Part shown: positions 30,319 through 35,688 of the stretch, in pieces | Layout of the letters: every line of letters begins with the position of its first letter | Numbering within the stretch: position 1 is the first letter of the stretch | From: Acidobacteriota bacterium | GTDB lineage: Bacteria; Acidobacteriota; Thermoanaerobaculia; Multivoradales; JAHEKO01 | DNA: 35,688 nucleotides | Assembly: GCA_029862975.1 (NCBI GenBank) | Contig: JAOTWP010000032.1 | Coordinates: 1-35,688 of the forward strand | Reading direction: 5' to 3' | Translations under genes and position numbers: made by a program | Notes under the pieces: model-generated | The model's input: only the letters and a program-made list of their open reading frames with translations | Told to the model about the DNA's origin: nothing | Database searches by the model: none

Positions 30319-31784
30319 GGCACGGTCGTGGACCACGCCGAGGTGTCGCCGCTCTCGAAACCGTCCGCGAAGATCGCGCCCACGGCTCCGGCCCAGGGGC
30401 ACCCGTCGCCGTTGTGGATGCAGTCGATGCGCCCGGCGCCGCCGACGATCACGTAGAGCTCGCCCTGGGTGTCCTCGGCGAAGCCGAAGGTGCCCTGGTA
30501 GCCGCTGGCCCAGCACGCGGCGTCGATCGCCGCGGGATTGGCCGGGTTCAAGGTCGTCGTCTTCCAGATCTGGCCGCACGCCGCGTCGCCGTAGACGTAG
30601 TCGCCGGCGATCGAGGGCACCTGGCTGCCGCGATAGCGGTAGCCTCCCATGATCGAGGCCCAGCCGCCGTTGTGGTGGCAGAGGATCGGATCCCAGAAGC
30701 CGCCGGCGGGGCGCGGAAACTCGCAGATCGTGCCGGGATCGACGGGGCAGCCCGCCGTCGAGCAGTTCGACTCGGCGTTGCCGGCCGTCTCGCAGCCCTC
30801 GCGGCACACCCAGCCCCAGTTCACGGGCGCCGGCGTCGAGCTCGCCTGGAGGTTGATCTCCTCCCACGCGTTCTGACCGACGTCGCCGATGTAGAGGTCG
30901 GCGGTCTGGCGGTCGAAGCTGAACCGGAAGGGGTTGCGCAGCCCCAGGCCCCAGACCTCGTCGCAGGCCGGCTCCTGGCCGAAGTAAGGGTTGGTCGAGG
31001 GGACGGCGTAGGGGCCGGCCTCCACGCCGCAGTCGTCCGGCGGCCCGGCCTCGGGGTCGACGCCGTGCACGTCGAGGCGCAGCATCTTGCCGGCGAGGGT
31101 GTCGGGGCGCTGGCCGTCGCCGTTGGCGCCCTGATTGGAGTCGCAGGAGCTGCCGCCGTCGCCGGTCGAGACGTAGAGGAAGCCGTCCTCGGGCCCGAAC
31201 GCCAGCCAGCCGCCGTTGTGGTTCGAGACCGGATGGTCGATGACGAGGAGCGTCGTCGCCGAGGCCGGGTCGGCGACGTCGGGGTCGGCGGCCGAGCGCT
31301 CGTAGCGCGCGATGACGATGTCTCCGAGGGTGCCCGGGCCGGTGTCCTTGCGGGTGTAGAACACGTAGAAGCGTCCCGTCGCCGCGTAGTCCGGGTCGAC
31401 GGCGAGAGCCAGGAGCCCGCGCTCGCCGCCGTCGACGACCGGCCCGCCCGCGTTGTCGCGCAGGTCGATGAAGAAGGTCGGCAGGATCGTGTCCGTGGGC
31501 CCGTCCCAGACGAGGATGGCGCCCTGCTGGGTGGCGATCAGCCAGCGCCCGCGGCCGTCACCGGGGTCGACGAAGGCGATGGGGGTGCCGGCTCCCGGCG
31601 GAAAGTCCCCCGCGGAGATCAACGTCGAGATCCCGACCGGCGCTCCGGGGGTGCAGGACTGGCCGCAGGAGACGTTGAAGCACTGCGTGGCGGCGCCGCC
31701 GGGCGCCGCGGCAAGGCACGCCAGCGCCAACGTGACGCCGAGGGCTCTCGCGGCGGGAGTCTTGTTTCTTTGGATGGCTGCCAT
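30315..31784 (-). CDS. secreted PQQ-type sugar dehydrogenase with DGFESGDTSAWS tail
   Basis: A 489-residue exported beta-propeller of the glucose/sorbosone dehydrogenase family. A signal peptide ends near GGAATQ. Family segments: ERGLLALAVDPDYAATGRFYV, SNHNGGWLAFGPEDGFLYVS then TGDGG, LAGKMLRLDV, GLRNPFRFSFD and DLYIGDVGQNAWEEIN, covering the catalytic His and the calcium-binding region. Many paired cysteines suggest periplasmic or extracellular disulfides. The last residues, IFADGFESGDTSAWSTTVP, match a C-terminal tail shared by many exported proteins of Acidobacteriota and some Proteobacteria, possibly a sorting signal. Start ATG 31784 follows AAGGAGGACC. Soluble family members oxidise aldoses; the substrate is unknown. 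Confidence 0.88.
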   Translation of the reverse strand: MAAIQRNKTPAARALGVTLALACLAAAPGGAATQCFNVSCGQSCTPGAPVGISTLISAGDFPPGAGTPIAFVDPGDGRGRWLIATQQGAILVWDGPTDTILPTFFIDLRDNAGGPVVDGGERGLLALAVDPDYAATGRFYVFYTRKDTGPGTLGDIVIARYERSAADPDVADPASATTLLVIDHPVSNHNGGWLAFGPEDGFLYVSTGDGGSSCDSNQGANGDGQRPDTLAGKMLRLDVHGVDPEAGPPDDCGVEAGPYAVPSTNPYFGQEPACDEVWGLGLRNPFRFSFDRQTADLYIGDVGQNAWEEINLQASSTPAPVNWGWVCREGCETAGNAESNCSTAGCPVDPGTICEFPRPAGGFWDPILCHHNGGWASIMGGYRYRGSQVPSIAGDYVYGDAACGQIWKTTTLNPANPAAIDAACWASGYQGTFGFAEDTQGELYVIVGGAGRIDCIHNGDGCPWAGAVGAIFADGFESGDTSAWSTTVP

Positions 31785-31920
31785 GGGGTCCTCCTTCTCG
31801 AGAGGGCGAGTCTACAGGTGTCGGCGCGCCGGCTCTGTGACGGCCGCCATGTCGCGCGGCGAGTCGGACCTGCGGCGAACCGCAAGGGTGGGGTGGCCGC
31901 GGCGGCGGCGGGAGTGACGG

Positions 31921-32529
31921 TCACGCGGGCGGCGTGCCGGTCCGCTCCCGCGCCCAGCCCAGGCTGCGCCAGCTCTGCACGGTGGCGGCGAGGTACCACA
32001 GCCCGACCAGCGGGCCGACGTCGACCGAGCCGGCTTCGGCCGGCGGGGTGGGGAAGGTCCACAGGTTGAGGGCGACGACGAGGGCGCCGATCGCCAGGCC
32101 GGGGAGCGCGAAGCGCCAGCCGAAGCGCGGGTGGCGGGCCGCCGCCCAGGCGAAGCAGAGCGTCCCCAGGCCGATGTAGACGTCCCAGGCGACGTCGAGC
32201 CCCAGCCACACGCCGACGAGGCCGTCCGCCGCCGGCGGCTGGCCGTGGCGGACGGCCAGCTGGACGAGCACCATGGCGGTGAAGAGCGCGCCGGCGAGGA
32301 GATTGCTGACCGCGCCGAGCGTGCTCGCCACCGAGTCGTCGCCCAGCCGCAGGAGCGCGCGCAGGCCGAGGCTGGCCGCGCCGATCGCGGGTCCGAGCAG
32401 CGCCGCCAGCGTCACGGTCGCGACGAACGGGAGCGGCGCGAACAGGATCAGGGGATAGAGCGCGCTGGCCGCGATCCCGGCGGCGATCCCGGTCTCGATC
32501 CAGCGCAGCTCTGTCGACTTCCCGATCAT
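31921..32529 (-). CDS. hypothetical six-helix membrane protein
   Basis: A 202-residue integral membrane protein with about six hydrophobic segments. The arrangement (short start, ETGIAAGIAASALYPLILFA, then VATVTLAALLGPAIGAASLG, and further helices with WDVYIGLGTLCFAWAA) resembles DUF4386-like proteins, but I am not sure of the family. ATG 32529 has a weak ribosome binding site. It is divergent from the GNAT gene. Function unknown. Confidence 0.6.
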   Translation of the reverse strand: MIGKSTELRWIETGIAAGIAASALYPLILFAPLPFVATVTLAALLGPAIGAASLGLRALLRLGDDSVASTLGAVSNLLAGALFTAMVLVQLAVRHGQPPAADGLVGVWLGLDVAWDVYIGLGTLCFAWAAARHPRFGWRFALPGLAIGALVVALNLWTFPTPPAEAGSVDVGPLVGLWYLAATVQSWRSLGWARERTGTPPA

Positions 32530-32663
32530 CGGCGTTGCCGGTACCCTACTCCACGGAAGACGCCGAGCGCAGGGGAAGCCGCGGCCCCCAGGTGGCGGCC
32601 GGCTTGGCGTCCGCCCTGGCGAGCGGCGAGAATGAGCCCAGGAGGCCCTCGTTGGAGAACCCG

Positions 32664-33197
32664 GTGAAGGAGACGCTGGATCTTCGGGACGCCGTGGCGG
32701 CGGACGCCGCGGCCATCGCGGACATCTTCAACGAGTCGATCCTCGCCGCCACGGCGACGATGGTCGTCACGCCGCAGACCGCCGCCGACATCCGCCGCCA
32801 GATGGCCGGCTTCACGAACCGCGAAGGCTACGTGGTGCTGGAGCGCGCCGGCGAGGTCATCGGCTGGGGAGCGTTCAAGCTCTACAGCCCGCGGGGCGGC
32901 TACAACCGCTGCGCCGAGACGTCCGTCTTCCTGCGCCGGACCGAGAGCGGCCGCGGGCTCGGGTCGCGCGTCGTCCAGGCGTTGATCGAGCGCTGCCGGG
33001 AGGCCGGCTACCGCCACCTCATCGCGCGGGTCTGGGCCGACAACGAAGCGAGCCGCGCGCTGTTCCGCAAGATGGGCTTCGAGGTCGTGGGGATCCAGCG
33101 CGACATCGGCTACATCGGCGGCCACTGGCAGGACATCGCGATCCTGCAGCTCGTCCTCGAGGACGTCGGGCCGGAGGTGGCGGAGCGCTTCTTCTGA
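32664..33197 (+). CDS. GNAT acetyltransferase, phosphinothricin/amino-acid N-acetyltransferase type
   Basis: A 177-residue cytoplasmic acetyl-CoA-dependent N-acetyltransferase. The start LRDAVAADAAAIADIFNESI, the GEVIGWGAFKLYSPRGGYNR segment and the acetyl-CoA loop SGRGLGSRVVQALIERCRE (R/Q-x-x-G-x-G/A) match the Pat/MnaT family, as does the final KMGFEVVGIQRDIGY. Related enzymes acetylate phosphinothricin or methionine analogues. GTG 32664 is chosen (GGAG at 32654-32657); a longer frame from 32535 has no similarity. Confidence 0.85.
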   Translation: MKETLDLRDAVAADAAAIADIFNESILAATATMVVTPQTAADIRRQMAGFTNREGYVVLERAGEVIGWGAFKLYSPRGGYNRCAETSVFLRRTESGRGLGSRVVQALIERCREAGYRHLIARVWADNEASRALFRKMGFEVVGIQRDIGYIGGHWQDIAILQLVLEDVGPEVAERFF

Positions 33198-33268
33198 CGG
33201 CGGCCGAGCCGCCCGCTTCGCGATATGATCCCGCTCCTCGACTCCCACGACCCGAAAGGAGCTCTCGA

Positions 33269-33802
33269 ATGATCCGCAAGAGAACCGTTGTCCGGTGCGC
33301 CTTCGCCGTCCTCCTGGCCGCCCTGCCGGCGCTGGCCCAGGAGGAGGAGTCCCAGCCCGGCGCCTACGCGCGCAATCTGGCGTTCGCCGGCGGCCGCGCG
33401 GTGGAGCTGGCGGAGGCGATTCCCGCGGAAGACTGGGGCTGGCGTCCCATGGAGGGCGTGCGCTCGGTGAGCGAGACCGTCATGCACCTGGCGAGCGCCG
33501 ACTACTTCTTCGCCTCCCGGCTCGGCGTCCCGGTGCCGGAAGGGGTCGACCCGGAGGGCATGGAGGCGATCACCGACAAGGCCGAGTGCATCGCGGCGCT
33601 CGAGGCCGGCAACGCGCAGCTGGCGAAAGCGTTCGACGCGGTGGCGGACCCGGCCGCGGCGATGGACATCTTCGGCCGCGAAGGCACCGTCGAGGACATG
33701 ATGCTGGTCGCCATCGGCCACGTCCACGAGCACCTCGGGCAGCTGATCGCCTACGCGCGGTCGAACGAGGTCGTGCCGCCCTGGTCGCGGGGCGACGGCT
33801 AG
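33269..33802 (+). CDS. exported DinB-like protein
   Basis: A 177-residue protein with a signal peptide (RKRTVVRCAFAVLLAALPALAQ) and a DinB/YfiT-like four-helix bundle. The three metal-binding histidines of the fold are visible: one in SETVMHLASADYFF and two in AIGHVHEHLGQLIAYAR. The fold usually binds a metal and often acts as a thiol-dependent transferase in the cytoplasm; export to the periplasm sets this branch apart. ATG 33269 has AAAGGAG nine bases upstream. The 3' end meets the next gene head to head, overlapping by four bases. Confidence 0.85.
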   Translation: MIRKRTVVRCAFAVLLAALPALAQEEESQPGAYARNLAFAGGRAVELAEAIPAEDWGWRPMEGVRSVSETVMHLASADYFFASRLGVPVPEGVDPEGMEAITDKAECIAALEAGNAQLAKAFDAVADPAAAMDIFGREGTVEDMMLVAIGHVHEHLGQLIAYARSNEVVPPWSRGDG

Positions 33803-34515
33803 CGGGCGCCTCGCTCGCCGCTCGCGGCGGCTGGGCCCAGGAGCCCGGACGCCGGCCAGGATTCGGCGCGCCGCGCGGCGAAACCCACGCCGGCGAGCCA
33901 GGCGCAGTCGAGATAGAAGACCGGCGCATAGAGCTCGAGGTCGTCGGGCAGTCCCATGGTCAGGGCCATGGCGGCGAGGCCGAGGAGGATCGCGCCGTAG
34001 GAGACCCAACGCGGCAAGACACCGCCGCGCAGCAGCCCCAGGGCCAGCACGACCTGGCCGAGCCCGACGAAGACGCGGGCGAAGCGCACGAGGCACGTGA
34101 CGTACTCGGTGTCGGTGGCGAGCGAGTCGACGTGAGCCCGGAGCTCGGCCGGCGAGAATCCGGCCGTGGCGAGCGCGCCCCAAGCACCGTGGTGGTAGTA
34201 GAAGGCCGCCGAGAGCGCGCCGACGACGAGGCCGGCCGCCGCGATCGCGATGCCGGGCCAGGCCAGAGCCCGGACCTCCTCGTCGCGCAGCACGGAGCCG
34301 AGAGCGACGAGAGCCATGACCGCGGTGACGAAGCCGAAGATGTGGACTCGGAAGATCCAGATCCAGGGGCGCATCACCGCGTGGACCGCGGCGAAGTCGC
34401 CCGGCTCGAGGAAGGTGCCGATCTTGACCGGCAGCAGAGCCCAGCCGAGGCCGAACATCAGTCCGCCGAGCAGGAAGAGCCAGAAGATCACCTGGCGGGA
34501 GAAGGGTGAAGGCAT
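33799..34515 (-). CDS. hypothetical six-helix membrane protein
   Basis: A 238-residue integral membrane protein with about six hydrophobic segments and a Gly/Ala-rich cytoplasmic tail. Tryptophans cluster near the N-terminus (MRPWIWIFRVHIFGFVTA). No family recognised with confidence. ATG 34515 follows AAGGAGCG on the minus strand. Its 3' end overlaps that of the DinB-like gene by four bases (convergent). Confidence 0.6.
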   Translation of the reverse strand: MPSPFSRQVIFWLFLLGGLMFGLGWALLPVKIGTFLEPGDFAAVHAVMRPWIWIFRVHIFGFVTAVMALVALGSVLRDEEVRALAWPGIAIAAAGLVVGALSAAFYYHHGAWGALATAGFSPAELRAHVDSLATDTEYVTCLVRFARVFVGLGQVVLALGLLRGGVLPRWVSYGAILLGLAAMALTMGLPDDLELYAPVFYLDCAWLAGVGFAARRAESWPASGLLGPAAASGERGAR

Positions 34516-34669
34516 GTCGCTCCTTTCGTCTCGTCGAAGTCGCGGCCTGGGAGTCTATCGGGTTGCGGACTCTCGACCGCGACTTCGCCCGGGCGGCCTC
34601 GCGGGGGACTTGGCAGGCCTCCCGCGAAAGGCTAGTGTCGGCGGGCTGTTTCGCGCCTCGCGCGCGCCC

Positions 34670-34813
34670 GGTCTCTCCGCGAAGCCCGGCCTCTCCGCGA
34701 AGCCAGGTCTCTCGACGAAGCCAGGTCTCTCGACGAAGTCAGGTCTCTCCACGAAGTCAGGTCTCTCCGCGAAGTCAGGTCTCTCCACGAAGTCAGGTCT
34801 CTCCACGAGGCCG
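34670..34813. repeat. 18-base tandem repeat, eight units plus degenerate ends
   Basis: Eight consecutive 18-base units (consensus GGTCTCTCCACGAAGTCA) run from 34670 to 34813, then two degraded units to about 34848. Units differ mostly at positions 9-10 (CC/GA), 11 (G/A) and 16 (C/T). Because 18 is a multiple of three and the unit has no stop, several frames on both strands look open and encode six-residue repeats, but none has a start signal or recognisable domain. The array fills most of the 345-base gap before the DsbA-like gene. The rest of the gap (34516-34669) shows nothing else. Confidence 0.9.
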
Positions 34814-34860
34814 GTTCTCCACATGCCGGTCTCTCCACGAGTACGAGGAGCTCCCCGAAG

Positions 34861-35688
34861 ATGAGTCGCCCCATTCCGTCCGTCCCTCTCGTGTCTTTCG
34901 CCCTTCTCTTCGCACTGGCGCCCGTCCGCGCGCAGGAGAATGCTCCCGTCGCCATGATCGGCGGCGAGGCCGTGACGCTCGCCGAGCTCGAGGCGAGCGT
35001 CGAGACCCAGCTCGAGGAGCTCGAGCGCCAGCGCCATCGCGTGCTCGAGGACGCCGTCGGGCCACTCGTCGAGCGGCGCCTCGTGGAGCTCGAGGCCGCG
35101 CAGCGCGAGCTGACGCCCGACGAGCTGCTCGACGCCGAGGTGACGGCCAAGCTGGTGCCGGCCAGCGATGCCGACGTCAGCGCCTGGTTCGAGCAGAACA
35201 AGTCCCGCCTCATGCCGGACAGCACCGAGGAGCAGTTCGCCGATCAGATCCGGTCGGCCATCGAGCGGGACCGCGTCCAGGCCCTGTACGGAGCCTTCCT
35301 GCGCCAGCTGCGGGACAAGCACGACGTGCAGATCCTCTTCGAGCCCCTCCGTCTCGAGATCGACCTCTCGAGCGCTACCTGGAAGGGCAACGAGAGCGCG
35401 CCGGTGACCCTGGTCGAGTTCTCGGACTTCCAGTGTCCGGCCTGCAAGGGCTTCAACCCGGTTCTCGATCGGCTCCTCGAGAGGTATCCCGAAGAGGTGC
35501 GGGTCGCCTTCCTGCAGAATCCGCTGCGCTCGATCCACCCCAAGGCGCAGCGCGCCGCGGAGGCCGCGCTGTGCGCCCGCGACGGCGGCAAGTTCTGGGA
35601 GCTCCACGACGAGATGTTCCGCGATCAGCAGCGTCTCGATCCCGAGGGCCTCAAGGTGGCGGCCCGCAAGGTCGGGCTCGACGGCGAG
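34861..35688 (+). CDS. exported thioredoxin-fold (DsbA-like) protein with SurA-like N-terminus, partial
   Basis: An open frame of 276 codons that continues past the window end. A signal peptide (VPLVSFALLFALAPVRAQE) is followed by an N-terminal region with VAMIGGEAVTLAELEASVET, the start typical of SurA/PpiC-type chaperone domains, then a long helical region. From about residue 175 a DsbA-like thioredoxin fold begins: ESAPVTLVEFSDFQCPACKG with active-site C-P-A-C, then FLQNPLRSIHPKAQRAAEAA. It should act in the periplasm on disulfides, perhaps binding substrates through its N-terminal domain. GAGGAG lies 11 bases before ATG 34861. The C-terminus is not in the window. Confidence 0.88.
   Translation, partial: MSRPIPSVPLVSFALLFALAPVRAQENAPVAMIGGEAVTLAELEASVETQLEELERQRHRVLEDAVGPLVERRLVELEAAQRELTPDELLDAEVTAKLVPASDADVSAWFEQNKSRLMPDSTEEQFADQIRSAIERDRVQALYGAFLRQLRDKHDVQILFEPLRLEIDLSSATWKGNESAPVTLVEFSDFQCPACKGFNPVLDRLLERYPEEVRVAFLQNPLRSIHPKAQRAAEAALCARDGGKFWELHDEMFRDQQRLDPEGLKVAARKVGLDGE

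Noticed and set aside
29452..30867. A 471-codon frame for the SH3 lipoprotein
   Set aside because: The upstream 183 codons are a shadow of the dehydrogenase gene; the true start at 30318 overlaps its stop by four bases and begins a signal sequence.
34670..34848. Possible CRISPR array
   Set aside because: The 18-base units are contiguous with no spacers and there are no cas genes, so this is a tandem repeat.
34250..34864. Open frames encoding GLSTKS or VERPDF peptide repeats through the 18-base array
   Set aside because: All arise from a stop-free 18-base unit read in several phases; none has a ribosome binding site or domain, and one is antisense to the DsbA-like gene.

Overview
The window is a bacterial chromosome fragment, about 70% GC over most of its length by eye. 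It carries several traits common in Acidobacteriota (Thermoanaerobaculia-like) genomes: a large DUF5916 outer-membrane barrel protein, a membrane-bound group 1 [NiFe] hydrogenase with a CxxN proximal-cluster motif, secreted DinB-like proteins, many PIN toxins, and a C-terminal DGFESGDTSAWS-type tail on a secreted PQQ-type dehydrogenase. The phylum is an inference from gene content. No rRNA or other phylogenetic marker is present.

Layout. 1-3280: a visibly less GC-rich left end with a four-helix membrane protein, a frameshifted TIR-like gene, a lipoprotein with a SecD-head-like domain, a small membrane protein and a decayed minus-strand fragment. 3285-6867: a GAF-GGDEF diguanylate cyclase, a ribbon-helix-helix/PIN toxin-antitoxin pair, an OFA-type MFS transporter and a 70-residue membrane peptide. 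6983-11731: a two-gene 2-oxoacid:ferredoxin oxidoreductase (korA, korB) divergent from the DUF5916 protein. 11732-17475: an accessory 'toxin island' with three PIN toxin-antitoxin pairs, an AbiEii-like nucleotidyltransferase pair and FxsA. Among them lie wreckage: a duplicated vapC 3' end, a frameshifted PAS-histidine kinase, an inverted REP-like repeat pair, a HEPN fragment, a Y1/RAYT transposase remnant and a GHKL ATPase with an internal deletion. 17472-19939: L-2-hydroxyglutarate oxidase and AsnA. 19940-24696: a hydrogenase operon (small subunit, large subunit, cytochrome b, maturation protease, c-type cytochrome lipoprotein) behind a GC-rich structured leader. 24677-35688: an EndoV-like protein lacking catalytic aspartates, an alkaline phosphatase, a cytochrome c, a HAMP-GGDEF protein, a PQQ-type sugar dehydrogenase coupled to an SH3 lipoprotein, membrane proteins, a GNAT, a DinB-like protein, an 18-bp tandem repeat, and a SurA-like/DsbA-like thioredoxin protein cut by the window edge.

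How the genes fit together. The hydrogenase operon is the clearest functional unit. H2 oxidised on the periplasmic face by the Tat-exported dimer would pass electrons to the b-type cytochrome and possibly to the c-type cytochrome lipoprotein encoded at the operon end. Four PIN toxin modules each pair with a different antitoxin fold (RHH, AbrB, short MRTTLDI-type, Phd/YefM), and each has a perfect inverted repeat at or just before the antitoxin start, which looks like four independent autoregulatory operators. The most unusual items are the altered Fe-S ligand set of the hydrogenase small subunit, the toxin island with its scars, and the EndoV-like pseudoenzyme.
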